64,000 nucleotides of DNA from Phoronis australis (GCA_002633005.1 NMRA01000090.1:693715-757714); one strand, 5' to 3'. Shown: positions 45,640 through 57,170, counted from the first letter of the stretch. The notes: generated from the sequence alone by a model not told the origin. Made by a program: numbers and translations.

Positions 45640-46300
45640 TAGTCTGCTGTTTTTGAGCTTCTGAGAACAGGTAGAACAAACAGCAACGTAGCGATCCGTT
45701 GTTGGAAGTAAAATGAATGTGTATGAAATGTTTGAAAGATTAGTCTTCGGGTGAAGTTTGTTTGGATTTCTGATGGACTAATCTGTATTTTCTCTGTCCA
45801 TTTAGTAGCCGATATGTAGCATGTACATTTTTATGGGATTTGTTTTTGTAGTACCTCGAATGTTTGCCCTAACTCAATTTGGGGGTCATATTGGGGGTTT
45901 TTGGAATGCCTTTTCCGGAGTAAAATTTTCTTGTTAGGGGTCATTTAATGTTCAGTGTGTCACGGTAATTCAATTTCAAACAGTTTTGGCCGGTTCCTCT
46001 AGTAACTAGTCTAACTCACATTTTCAACGTCAATCTGATGCTCTTTGGGGGGTCCTACCAAAAGTGTATTTTGTATGACATAGGCCATGTACTGATTCCC
46101 ATGGAATTATTTGGTGTACCTCGAACGCTTGATCTAGCTCAATTTTTGTAGACCCCCTTTTTGAATTTCTGGTGGGCCGGCTTCTAGAATGCGTTTTTTT
46201 TGTCACAGGACATTCGGTGCTAAACGTGGTGCGACTCTGAATTTTGAATTACCCAATATCGTACTGTTTGATTTTTTCTCACCTTTAACAGGCAATCACA
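45640..46300 (+). repeat. Diverged direct duplication, ~275-bp unit
   Basis: The segment around 45845 (tttgtagtacctcgaatgtt, ctaactcaattt) recurs around 46112 (tttggtgtacctcgaacgct, ctagctcaattt), with further matches on both sides (tgtacatttttatgg against tgtactgattcccatgg). Non-coding. Confidence 0.45.
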
Positions 46301-47154
46301 AATAAATAAATACCTAAATTGCAGTTGCATTTTATTACTCAATCTCTTCTTTTATTTTTAATTATATCATGCTGTGTTGTATGTAACAATGCAATGTAAT
46401 GAAATAAAGTCAATGTTTTACTTTATTGGTGGCCATTCTCTGTCAATTCAAGTATTTTTATTTTCTTCAAATAAATCCAAAATGCCTTAACCAAAAATTT
46501 CAACATAAATGTTGAGCTCAGTACTTTGTTTTGTAATAAAAAGCAAGTGGACAATATTTTGATGACCAAGGCGTGGGCCGAAACTGTTAAGCACACAGCG
46601 TGTTGCATTTGTCTGCTGCGTTTTTCCTTTGGCCTAACAAGTGTCGGTTAGTGGCTGGGACAAATAGATACATTGCATAAACAATCTCAGTGTTGTTTTT
46701 TGTTCCGTCTGAAGAAAATTTAATTTCGAAAATATCTTCTGAAAATGAACGAAAAAGTGCATTAGTAAAATCTATAAGTTTTTAAGTGGTTTCAAAAAAC
46801 TGTCGGTAAATGGACCGATTTTCGTCTCAGTTCCTCGATGCGTGATATTCCCGAGAGGTTAGTACCTAAGGTGCAGACGACCACTCTAGATTGGAACGCT
46901 AAGTCCCGCGCGGCTGCGCTGCACGCGAAAGAAAATGGCGAACGACCATTGGAGCCTGACGACGATAGGTATCCGGATTTTACATGAAAAGGACACAAAA
47001 TGTTGCTTCGATCGATTTTATCCAGACACTTCTCCCGGCGGAAGTAAAAGCACTGCGCGATTCACCGCCGTAACTAAGTCCTCCCAAGAATATAAATATT
47101 TTTTTGTTCATTATTTATTAGCTACGTCAGTTATTGACAATTGTCATTAACATG
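46301..47154. other. Spacer with a weak first-exon-like frame
   Basis: A frame from 46935 begins MANDHWSLTTIGIRILHEKD and stays open to 47150, but shows no domain or convincing donor site. Nothing else recognised. Confidence 0.35.
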
Positions 47155-47337
47155 TCAGTCTGCAATTCGCAAAAAAAAACTATCACAGTTCATTGCACTC
47201 CTAATGTTGTTTATCCATTTTTCACGAAGTTCTTGGTTTGCAGGGAACACATAAAAACTCAGATTTTTATCTGTCTTTTTGTTTTTGAAGCAGCCAGGAA
47301 CACAAGTGTATCCGCCGTAAGTTTTCTTCGCGATCAT
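47155..47337 (-). CDS. THAP zinc-finger domain fragment C (60 codons)
   Basis: ATG at 47337 on the minus strand opens MIAKKTYGGYTCVPGCFKNK, continuing KNLSFYVFPANQELREKWIN and NIRSAMN to a stop at 47155. C-x3-C, F-x-x-F-P and the invariant Trp of the THAP fold are all present and in frame, making this the best preserved of the three THAP segments. The C-x2-H half is missing, so it would need a following exon or is truncated. The long frame extending upstream across the gap of Ns is not meaningful. THAP domains bind DNA in animal regulators and in P/Kolobok-type transposases. Confidence 0.65.
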   Translation of the reverse strand: MIAKKTYGGYTCVPGCFKNKKTDKNLSFYVFPANQELREKWINNIRSAMNCDSFFLRIAD

Positions 47338-47596
47338 TCCGCGTATTATGCTCGTTACTATGGTCGCTTTCGGAATCCTGACCACAGCACCCACAATGCA
47401 CCATTTTAACCTAATTTCAATATGGCGTCGCTGCAAATCCGCTATAGGGCGGTCCCCATTGGGGAATATTTCAACCTCCCAGGCCCTACTACCAGTGACG
47501 TCAGTGTACTGGTAGTCAAAGGCGGGCTGTCGTACATTTACGCACGCAGAAAATGAGAGGCCGAATTCATCGCAAAATTTAACACTCACGCCAGAG

Positions 47597-48128
47597 GCCT
47601 CCCTCCCTCTCTCTCTCTCCCTCTCTCTCTCCCTCCCTCCCTCCCTCCCTCCCTCCCACTCTCTCTCTCTCTCTCTNNNNNNNNNNNNNNNNNNNNNNNN
47701 NNNNNNNNNNNNNNNNNNNNNNNNNNNNNNNNNNNNNNNNNNNNNNNNNNNNNNNNNNNNNNNNNNNNNNNNNNNNNNNNNNNNNNNNNNNNNNNNNNNN
47801 NNNNNNNNNNNNNNNNNNNNNNNNNNNNNNNNNNNNNNNNNNNNNNNNNNNNNNNNNNNNNNNNNNNNNNNNNNNNNNNNNNNNNNNNNNNNNNNNNNNN
47901 NNNNNNNNNNNNNNNNNNNNNNNNNNNNNNNNNNNNNNNNNNNNNNNNNNNNNNNNNNNNNNNNNNNNNNNNNNNNNNNNNNNNNNNNNNNNNNNNNNNN
48001 NNNNNNNNNNNNNNNNNNNNNNNNNNNNNNNNNNNNNNNNNNNNNNNNNNNNNNNNNNNNNNNNNNNNNNNNNNNNNNNNNNNNNNNNCCCCCTCTCTCT
48101 CTCTCATCTCTCTCTCTCATCTCTCTCT
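47597..48128. repeat. CT microsatellite interrupted by a 412-base assembly gap
   Basis: CTCTCT/CCCTCC tracts occupy 47597-47676 and 48089-48128, with Ns from 47677 to 48088. The frames called across the Ns are artefacts. Confidence 0.9.
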
Positions 48129-48188
48129 AGCGTGTCACTATGTGGTATTCTGTGCCATTTTATTTTAGATCCATCTACATGTATGTAC

Positions 48189-48345
48189 TCAGCAGTCTGT
48201 AGCACGCCCTTGACAAACAGCGTATCGCTCGAAACGTGGGGATATCTAAATATATTTTAGTACCGTTTTAGTTTTACTGGTTTTACTATTTTTATTGTAA
48301 TATCTGTTCTGATGAACTGAAATCAGGTACCGACAAAAAGCCGTG
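48189..48345 (-). repeat. Dispersed repeat related to 41358-41480
   Basis: The reverse complement of 48189-48260 (ctaaaatatatttagatatc, cacgtttcgagcgat, tcaagggcgtgctacagac) matches 41358-41420. Beyond it, ttttactggttttactattt resembles 41436-41465 in direct orientation. Confidence 0.6.
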
Positions 48346-48915
48346 TTTCTTAAACTAATCTAAATCTGTTTACAAGAGACTAAACTAACATCCTATCGAA
48401 GAGATTTAGTATACCGCTTATGCAATAATGTTCGAGTGTGATAGGTTTGACCTATTAGTTGGACACACCGATACTCTTAAATCAACCAAGGAGGCATTAA
48501 CACGTGCCTAACGTTTAAAATTATATTCGTAGTATAAACCCATAAAAAGTGACCGCGAGTAATCTGATGTGGTGATCCGTTAATCTTAATGTGCCGTCAC
48601 GTTCTCACCACACCCAACGCAGTCTCAAGATCCACTTATCTCTCATAATCTTGGATACGATACGTCACACACGCAAAGCCGTGTACAGTGTATGTACGTT
48701 ACATGAACTCTATAAATGATGAGATGACTGGTTTCCTGGCTAATTGGATCTGACAAGTCATTCGGCAGGTAAGGTAAAGCTCCTTCGAATGTGTATACTT
48801 TATGTGCATTACTCGTTTCGTTTGGTCTTCAGATTTATAAAAACTCTCGAAATGTTTTCACAAGTTTGCGAGTACCACTTGTATTCAGTGAATTTCATCG
48901 CAGTAGTACCAAAAA
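48346..48915. other. Spacer without a recognised gene
   Basis: Nothing recognised apart from short frames. Confidence 0.45.
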
Positions 48916-49068
48916 CATGGGCGGCGCACCATAGGCGGCTGGGGGGGGGCTATAGCCCCCAACTTTTTTCAGTGATACACCGCACATGCTCTATAGGCGG
49001 TGCACCACAAGTGGGCTGAGGGGGCTTTATTCCCCCCCCCCACATGTTTCAGTGCTGCGCCGCCCATG
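48916..49068. mobile_element. 153-bp G/C-tract MITE with CATGGGCGGCGCA ends
   Basis: CATGGGCGGCGCA (48916-48928) and TGCGCCGCCCATG (49056-49068) are perfect 13-bp inverted repeats. Inside are two direct half-units, each with a G-run followed by a C-run (gggggggggctatagccccc; gggggctttattcccccccc) and a tttcagtg motif, so each half can itself fold. Confidence 0.65.
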
Positions 49069-49589
49069 AAAAACGATTCAGATTCTTTGAACAAACGCTT
49101 CGCACACCTCCAAGCCCACTTTTCAACACATTTCGATCACGAAACAGTTTTTTTTCTTTCCTTTCAATATAGGTGTGAACGTTTCCAGTTGAAAACCCGA
49201 AATTTCAGTGGAATCATATTTCAGGCTGAAATTGATAAATGGCTATTTAATGTGAATATCCCACGTTTCAACTAAAATTGAAATACAGGTTTTTTAATTA
49301 AGTTTTCAATTGAAGCTTAAAACTGAAAACTGACACGCGTACTGGGAAACATCAGCGAGACAGAACTGAGGTAAATAACGTCCTTGGACAGTCAATGATG
49401 ACGTTACTGCTGGAAATTATGGATTGAGTGGCCTAGATAAGTCACAATGTAGTTCATGATTTCACCCCAGATGCCGCTACGAGTTCATATAGTGTAATAC
49501 CTCATGCAGCAAGGATACTGAGGGCAACAAGTCACCGGCAATGTTTTCGTTAAAGTTGCATTTCGCCTTGTTTAGATGTCTGAAAAAAC

Positions 49590-49760
49590 GAACATCAAAT
49601 TAGGACTTTTACTCTGACTCATAAAATCGGTCTCATAACATCCCTTATCCTGGCAGGGTTATATTCCCGTTGCCAACAAGAACACCGAAACCAGGTGGAA
49701 CTCAAGAAAATGCTTTTGCAGTACTAATTTGACCATAGATAAAATTTCGAATTTCGAAAG
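49590..49760 (+). repeat. Dispersed repeat shared with 61625-61795
   Basis: Collinear matches include aaattagg-ctttta, cataaaatc-gtct, and ccaacaagaaca followed by caagaaaa and aatttcgaattcgaaa-type words. Both copies are on the + strand and non-coding. Confidence 0.55.
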
Positions 49761-49779
49761 GATGCATGAACGCATTACC

Positions 49780-49870
49780 TATGACTTGAGTCGCCTGGTC
49801 ATTGGACAGTAATTCTGTATCGGGTAAACGTGGTGATGTTTTTGGATTACGGGACATTTTGGTTGAAAAT
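49780..49870 (-). repeat. Repeat segment shared with 22095-22175
   Basis: On the minus strand it reads caaaaacatcaccacgttta ... gcgactcaagtcataggt. The encoded SPRLPDTELLSNDQATQVIG resembles SPRSTDIEFVQDEPATQIVG from 22 kb, so a shared coding ancestor is possible. Confidence 0.45.
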
Positions 49871-50406
49871 TCAACAGCGAAGAAATTAAAACTACTCTGA
49901 TTAAACCAGGTCAACTAATTCAATGGTGGCATGTTTGATTCATGCAATTCTACCTTCAGCATTCAAAGACTGCTTATGCTGTGTAAATGACACGATTCTC
50001 CAAACTAAATGATTTCTTTTCTTTTTTCTACTACTTAAACTAATATTTAACAAAAACTTAGTAACGAGATGACTACACCAATTTACAACACTATTTGACT
50101 GCACGTATTGTATGTCTTATCGAACACGGACCAGCTATTGAGTTTGACACAATCGATGATAAATGAGAAAGGTTTGAACAGGCTTATGTTTTAAGACTTA
50201 GAATAGGTTTGCTGACTGATAACGTCAACTAAAAGTAAACACAGGTAAAGATTATCTCTTTATTTGTTAAGTTTGACAAGAGTTTTTGACACAATTTGTA
50301 AAGCCGTTGGGAATGATAGCATCGATACGTACCAATTTTTAATCTTGGTGTCGCAAACGACCAACACAGCAAATGAGTTTCAGACGACAGTCTGAAATAC
50401 ATTAAC

Positions 50407-50631
50407 GTGTTTGTTGGGGTAATTAGTGAATGTCAAACAAACTGCTGCCACTTGAACGACAGTTTTGCTCTGTTGAAGATGTGTCTTTCATCCAAATGTG
50501 GCGCTTGTTTTAGAAATACTACTTATCGCGTCGCCAGTGACGGAAATACGTGTGCATGGGATGTGATTCATTTTCGATTTCAAGGAGAGCATTGGATTGA
50601 AGCATATTCAATGACAATGGACCATGAATAA
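50407..50631 (+). CDS. Unrecognised cysteine-rich open frame
   Basis: A 74-codon frame without ATG contains ECQTNCCHLNDSFALLKMCL, then SSKCGACF and NTCAWDV, ending DHE just before an AATAAA at 50629. The cysteine spacing could suit an extracellular module, perhaps a terminal exon. I find no clear acceptor and recognise no family. Confidence 0.2.
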   Translation: MFVGVISECQTNCCHLNDSFALLKMCLSSKCGACFRNTTYRVASDGNTCAWDVIHFRFQGEHWIEAYSMTMDHE

Positions 50632-51326
50632 AATGTGCAAAAGAATTTACACCTTTAAAAAGAGTTGCTCAGACTTTTTCATCAAAAATGTCTTTCTTAC
50701 GGAAAAATGCTTGTTTTGTTTTTATTTTCGCAAAAAATCTGCGAGACCAGTGACTCTCGGCTGCTGCAAAGGTTTATGAAACGCCGTCACGAGAACGCAT
50801 GCATTTCATTCGTTCATGCTGAAGTGCACGTGTAGTTGTGCAACGGTCGCTGAACAAGTGCTCGCGGGAAAGTCAATGACAGAACTCAGATTACTGTGGC
50901 AATAAGATGGACATTTTATTATTCGAGATAGTTCTAGCAATGCTAAATTCAGTGACACCAGAAAACAATGACACATCAACCGATACCCATAGGCGTTGGA
51001 GGGTCTGAATTAGTGCAGGGGGCGAAATAAATGTCAGCCCAACATGATCATCCCTCTTTCTTGTTCGCCTAAGCATTCCCGTGAGACTTAAAACACTATA
51101 GCGGAAAGAGAAGTGCAACTAATTTGACTTCGCCGAACTCTTGTTGCGCCCGTGGTCAAGTTCCTTCCTATCGCCATTATTTCATCCTCCCCTGGTCGTC
51201 GTCAATTTTCCACCCGCTGTCCATAATAGGCGTGCTGTGGGAAGGGGAACATCGGGAAGGCAGGTACCAGTAACTTAAGCTCCGTGCTTCAACAAAACTT
51301 CACGAGGAACCATCCACTTTAGAAAG
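50632..51326. other. Spacer without a recognised gene
   Basis: No motif recognised. Confidence 0.45.
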
Positions 51327-53703
51327 AGAGTATTATTACCTGTATTCCCAAAAGTGCAGACAAAAGTAAACATTTTCTAAAAAACTGGCGTTCTATTTCT
51401 CTTCTCAATGTAACCTACAAAATCGCGTCTGCAGCAATTGCGGAACGCATAAAGTCTGTGCTAGGGAAAATTATTCATGAGGATCAGAGTGGCTACATCC
51501 GGGGAAGGAACTTGGCTGATAACATTTGTTTGCTATACGATCTATTCTATTATTCCCAGAAGCTCCAAATACCTGGGCTACTACTTCTTATAGAATTTGA
51601 AAAAGCTTTTGACTCTTTGCCAAATAAAACTCCAAGACAAAGTTTGTCTTGGAGTTTTATTGAAAAAGTTTTATCTTTTTTTAATTTTGGGTGGTCAATT
51701 AAGAGATGGGTCAAAGTTTTCTACAAAAATATCAAACCGTGTGTTATTGTTAATGGCCAACCTTCTCGTTGGTTTAATATACAGAGAGGAGTCAGACAAG
51801 GTGATCCATTATCTCTTTATCTATTTCTTATTTGAGCGGAAGTTTTGGCTCTCATGATCAGACACAACAAAAATATAAGTGGAATCTAAATTATTGATGG
51901 TGAGTACTTACTAACTAACTCAATATTCTGACGACATTTTTATTATTTTATATGGCTCGGAGATGTCTTTACGGTCTACTTTAAATGTTCTAAATATGTT
52001 TGCTCATTTCTCCGGCCTCAGGGTCAATATTGAAAAAAACACAAAAGCCATTTGGCTTGGTAATATGGCTAACAGTGCTGAAAAATATTCTGTCAGAGAA
52101 CAGTTATCGTGGACCAAAACAAATTTCATGTTCTTGGGATTGATTTCCAAGTCAGCTTACATGATATGGCAGATCAGAATCACTTGGCGAAATTAAAAGA
52201 TATATATAATTGAATTAATTTTGAAAAATTGGTCCAAAAGAATTTTGACACCTTTCGGGAGGATTACAGTAATCAAGGCGCTTGCGGTTTCAAAAAATTG
52301 CACATCTTTCTTCTAATATCATTGCCACAGCCTTCGAAATATATTCTAGAAAAACTGAACTCAATGTTTTTTTAATTCCTCTGGCAAGGTCGCAGTGACA
52401 AAATAAAGCGCTCCCGAGCTGTTTGTAATTATAATAAAGGAGGTATTAGAATTATTAACATATTTTCATTCTGTAAGGCTTTAAAGATTACCATGCTAAC
52501 AAAATTTGTAAACGGACAGTCTAAGACGGCCCGTTTGTTTCATTTGATTTTCTGAAATTAGAAATTTCGCGAAGTATGGAGTTGACTTTCCTAAGATAAT
52601 TTTGCCTAATATTGACAATCACTTTTGGATAGATTTTTTTTTTTGAATGTGTAATTTTCTTTGGAAATTGTTTGAAGATCAAAAATCAGATAGATTTTCT
52701 TAACCATTCTTCATGGTTCAGCAGTGACCTGCAGGTCGGAACAAAAAGTATTTTCTACAGGAAAAGGTGCTATGGAGGCATAGTCTTTATAAAGGACTTG
52801 TTTTCCCCAGACGGTAATATTTTGAGCTATCGATTTATTGTGGAAGTTTTAGGTTTCAAAACGAGCTTCATGGAGTATAATAGTCTAATTTCAGTGACAT
52901 TTAAGTACCAACAGAAATGTGCTATTGATAGAGTTGTTAGTTTTGATGCGTATTGTTCTGTTATGCCAACAATTTTAATGAAACTGAAAAGTGGTGGGAG
53001 AGCTTGTCAACAAATTTCTACACAATTAAATTGTAGATCCGAAGTCTCAAAAGCCGAGTCAAAAGGGGCCAAAGAACCTAACGTAAATACAAATAATTTT
53101 TCATGGGAATATGTTTATTCCCTTCTATATAATACAAAAAGAGACCCAAGAACTAGGTGGCTTCAGTTCAGACTCTTGACGAGAACTTTGACTACTAACT
53201 CATTTTAAAAATAATTCAAGTTACGGATGACGACTCATGTTCCTTTTGTGGTCAATCGAAAGGGTCTCTGAAACACTTATTTTGGGATTGTGAAACGGTA
53301 AATTCATTTTGGACAAAAGTTAATGAAATTTTAAACAAAGCAAATCCCCAGTGTGTCGGCATTCTCTCCTGCAACAAGGTCATTTTTGTTTTTTGTTTTT
53401 TGATAAAAAGGAACATTTCAAAAACGTGGTTTTACTATTGGGTAAACAGTTTATTTATACCCAAAAGTTCGGATCAAAAAGATTACTTCTAAGTAGTTTT
53501 TTTTTACTTTATCAAACAATATTATATGAGTGAAAAGTATAGTGCTCGTAAGGATTTAAATTCAGAATTTGTACAAAAAGATGGTGTAACTTTGAAACTG
53601 TTTTACTTAGTAGTCAAGGTGTGGGGTATCCGTGAATGTGGTGTTCTTGTCTTTTTCTTGTTATTGTGAATGTTATCATTGCCAATAAATGTATAAAAAA
53701 GAA
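51327..53703 (+). mobile_element. Tx1-like LINE relic, 5'-truncated
   Basis: The reverse transcriptase starts at ITCIPK and continues through FLKNWRSISLLNVTYKIASA, HEDQSGYIRGR, LIEFEKAFDSL, SWSFIEKVLSFFNFG and QRGVRQGDPLS. After a stop and shift it reaches YSDD (51924-51935), then FSGLRVNIEKNTKAIWLG. The thumb and C-terminal domain follow with several frameshifts, ending in a zinc-knuckle CSFCGQ...HLFWDC near 53239 and an AATAAATGTATAAAAAAG tail. The motif set is that of Tx1-group (L1-like) elements. No endonuclease remains, so it is a typical 5'-truncated dead copy. Confidence 0.85.
51623..51661. repeat. Perfect 19-bp palindrome with one-base centre, inside the RT
   Basis: 51623-51641 is the exact reverse complement of 51643-51661, with G at 51642. 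The right half encodes the normal RT block LSWSFI; the left half is an extra insertion that keeps the frame and adds about nine residues (PNKTPRQSL region). Confidence 0.9.
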
Positions 53704-55441
53704 TTACCATGGTTCAGTGAAAATATTTCTTTTGTTCCAAAATATTACAAAACAATTCTAAGAATGAAATTGGTGCAACAAATGAATTCAAAAATACCAA
53801 AAACCAGAAACCTATTTTTTTCAGAGTATTTTGTCACTTATTCAACAGTGTTTGAGGTTATATTGATTATTCTTTTATCCCCAAGTAAGATCAATGTTTT
53901 CACTATCTTAAGTTACGCACCATTTGATAAAAAATGATCATGTGCATTTTTAATTAATCAAAATTAAATTAGAATATACAATTTCAATGAAATTTAAATC
54001 AATTTCATTCCTGTCAAATAATATAGGAACTGAGAAGCGTTATGTCAGTGACCATCCAAAAAGAGCATACTCGTATTTTAAACGGTTTTGATGCACTGCA
54101 GCGTTGAATAAACAATTATTTTAATGCAAAAAAATTTCACGAGGAAGGTCAAAGGCAAGTTTTTGGGCATGTACATGCCACACGATTACGCATAGGGTGA
54201 AATTTTAAGTTTCATAGGTTGCAAAAAAGATGATCTGCCAAAATCATGATAGCTGATACGAAACCTTTGAAACCCCAAAACCCTTAGAAATACGGGAGGA
54301 ACAGCATTACTCTGGAATTACTGGATGGAACATCGTGGCGGAATTTACTGTTATAGTTTGGTCTATTCCGGGGAGTGAAAATGGGTCTTAGGGTCAGGGT
54401 TCACTTTATTGGGGTCCAGTTTGGGAAAAAATCACTTTATCATTGTTATGTTTGAAGGAATAGACTTTGAAAGAGAGCGAGTTCTCGTTGAGTTCAGCGG
54501 GATACTGCATCCTATTACACGGAAGTCTAAGACCTAAGACCACGGTTCAGGCCTTTGTAGCTCCCCAAAACTGCAGAAAATGGGAAGGGTCGGGTTTGAC
54601 TGCAGTTTTGTGGACTGTGTAGGAAGTGATTGCCATGAATGGTATTCTATAGTTCCTTGAAGTTGTTTTGAGTAAAATGAATCCAGAAATTTGGTCTGTG
54701 CTCTTGTCTATTCGGGATACGAAAGTGTCGCCATTTTCAGAGCACATCTTTGTTGGGTCTTGAATTCTTGGCGCGAAATCCGGTATACTTCAGACAAGTG
54801 GAAATTGTCAAAAATCTGGTTGGTAATAACATGATTTCTGTGATCTAAAGTGTAGAAGATTCGGATTATAATCTTCTTTCTCATGCGTGCACCCAGGGTG
54901 CTAGGGGGTTCGAACGAGCGTTGGCGAAGTAGGCAAAAACGTCCGCCTCATAGAAACAAAAACTACGAAAAAGTAGAAACGAGACAAAAGTACACTAAGA
55001 AAGCAAGAACTTCCGAAATTCACAATTCATAGCTCTGAGAGTACCCCGTAAGTCTTTGTAAAAGGCCAACATTCTAAAAAATTCGACCCCCCCCGCCCAA
55101 TTTAAGTTGGATGCGCTTATATTTCTTGTATCGAGGCAGTCGTGGGTTTGTGATTTGAGGTAAAAAAAGACCAAAATCGCACTTTTTGTCAATTTTGGCA
55201 TCTCGTTTTTTTTCGGTGGACGTGACGAGGTAAAACGACATGGCTTTGTTGAATTTATCCATCTTTGAGAAACCCAACAAAGTGTAATCTCTGCCAGTTA
55301 AGAATTTTTTCAGGTGTCTTGAGACAGGGTGCAAAGAAAAGTTTTCATTGACCCAGACCAGTGGTCTTAGTCCTCGATACATCAGACAAATGTTTAGTTC
55401 AAATGTATGATCGCCCTCATTAATGCATACGTGTATTTCAG
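53704..55441. other. Spacer without a recognised gene
   Basis: The long minus-strand frame 55074-55496 overlaps the peptide exon on the other strand and has no motif. Immediately before 55442 is a splice acceptor (gcatacgtgtatttcag). Confidence 0.4.
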
Positions 55442-55442
55442 G

Positions 55443-55751
55443 ATGAAACTTTTGGGCGTGGTCGTGCTGTGTCTTACTTTGCTTTTGGTGACCCAAACAT
55501 GCCGTGTATCAGGAAACACGCGACACAAGCGAACGTGTCAAACACAGTTGTGCAAGAACTTGATGGCAAAATACTTTCAAGAACTCAAACTTACTGGGCA
55601 TGCCAAGGACGTCGGGAAATTTGGCGATGGCATGTTATTTTATTATTGTTTATTACTGGTCATTGTCTACTCTTTTATTGGTTGTTATGTACTTCAGTCC
55701 GTGAAAATATTAAATGAAGATCATTTTCGGAACCAAAGAACCGTACCTTGA
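55443..55751 (+). CDS. Signal-peptide exon of a candidate secreted cysteine-paired peptide
   Basis: ATG lies one base after an acceptor (gtatttcag|g). The product starts MKLLGVVVLCLTLLLVTQ, a clear signal peptide. RVSGNTRHKR follows, with a dibasic KR cleavage site, then TCQTQLCKNLMAKYFQELKL, which has a close cysteine pair ahead of an amphipathic helix. That order recalls calcitonin-type peptides, but the C-terminal Pro-Gly amidation signal is not seen and the family call is only a suggestion. The frame continues through FYYCLLLVIVYSFIGCYVLQ to a stop at 55751, inside the terminal repeat of the Penelope-like element. The true exon end is therefore probably upstream (no strong donor seen), or the gene was broken by the insertion. 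Confidence 0.45.
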   Translation: MKLLGVVVLCLTLLLVTQTCRVSGNTRHKRTCQTQLCKNLMAKYFQELKLTGHAKDVGKFGDGMLFYYCLLLVIVYSFIGCYVLQSVKILNEDHFRNQRTVP

Positions 55752-55929
55752 TGTGGTATGTGTACAGCCGTTTCGTCCATACCTCACATACTTGATTTAC
55801 CGCCGGGTAAGCCTTCAGTCGTTGTAGAATAAAACAATAAAAACACTACCGGGATTCCCTAATCTCAGGGGGAATCCCCTACATCTGAATGCACTGCAGG
55901 TAGATCAAGATCTATCAACATACTCGCTG

Positions 55930-56645
55930 AAGGTAAAAGGGGGCTGCTGTTGTTATTTACAAAGCAGACTTCCAACAGAAATTTCATACACTGCTGGATG
56001 ATCGCAATACTCATCAGCCACTGAGATCCATCCAAGTTTCAGAACAAGTTTATCAGTTTTCTAAGAGAGTGGCAACGTACAGATCCTATACCCAAACGTC
56101 TGCATGACCGGTTGCACCCCACGGCCTGGGAAGTGCCTAAGCTGTACGGTCTACCTAATATTAATAAACAAGGTGCTGCCCCAAGACCTACATATTAATT
56201 GTCACTTACAACGTGGCTAGAGTTTTGACGAACATTCTTGCACCATTGATGAGTTTGTCTCGTCATATCCGCAACAACGAAGACTTCATCGACAGAATCA
56301 GTGACCTCGAGATACCTTCACGACGTAAGATGTTATCCTACGATGTATCCGGTCTTTTCACTAGTTGTTCCCACGGAGAAAGCCGTCGCTGTTATCATGT
56401 CTCGGTTAGAGAACGACGATGATCTCAGCAGTCGCACCCATCTATCGGTTGATCGCGTCATACGACTCTTGCAGTTTTGTTTTGAATACCACTTATTTTG
56501 TCAAATCCGAGTAGCGCTCATGGGGTCTCCCATGTCACCCATCGTCGCCAACATCGCCATGGAAGATTTTGAGATCCGTGCTATGGCGACAGCGGCAACT
56601 CCCCGGTCACAGTGGAGTCGTTATTTTGACGACACCTTCTTATAG
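55930..56645 (+). pseudogene. Reverse transcriptase of the Penelope-like element
   Basis: In several frames the region gives GAAVVIYKADFQQKFHTLLD, LHDRLHPTAWEVPKLYGLPN, NILAPLMSLSRHIRNNEDFI, RKMLSYDVSGLFTS, VALMGSPMSPIVANIAMEDF and RYFDDTFL. The LYGLPKIH-type, SFDVxxLFTSVP-type and GSPxSPIVAN motifs with catalytic Asp-Asp mark the Penelope group rather than LINEs. At least two frameshifts are present. Confidence 0.85.
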
Positions 56646-57170
56646 TAATCCAAGAAACTGCTACTGATGAATTCCCGGAACAACTCAACAACAGGATCCA
56701 TCCATCCAATTTACCCGGGAACTCCAACAAGATGGCACTCTCCCCTCCCTCGATACTCTCACCCGACTACATGGTGCTGGTTCCATCTCCTCCGTTCACT
56801 GCAACCCTACGCACACTGGTGAGTATCTTAGCTTGGCATCGAATCACCATCTGTCTCACAAACGATCCGTAGTGCGGACTCAACTCAGCCTAGCCGAGAA
56901 ACTTGTTTCTGATGACAACAAAAGGGAAGCTGTGGTACGTAACCTGAAACGAGCATTGTGTGCCAACGGATATCGTGACTGGGTGTTCGATCTACGTAAC
57001 GAGTAACGGCCACGTCAGTGTGAACCCCCTGGGCCTCCGATCATCAACTTCCCTGTTTGTATATCCTATGTCAGAGGCGTCTCCCAAAGGATTCTGGCCA
57101 TCTGCCGTAAACACAACACCAAGTCGTTTCACAAACCGTTTAGCACTATTCGGTCCATCTTCCCATCTGT

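Noticed and set aside
47155-48120. A 321-codon minus-strand open frame
   Set aside because: Most of it runs through Ns and a CT microsatellite. Only the last 60 codons (THAP domain) are supported.
48308-48330. CTGATGA...GAAA strings (also near 31163) that recall hammerhead ribozymes found in Penelope elements
   Set aside because: There is no room for stem II between the two motifs and no flanking stems could be paired.
55074-55496. 140-codon minus-strand frame
   Set aside because: It overlaps the signal-peptide exon on the plus strand, which has splice and signal-peptide support, and shows no motif itself.
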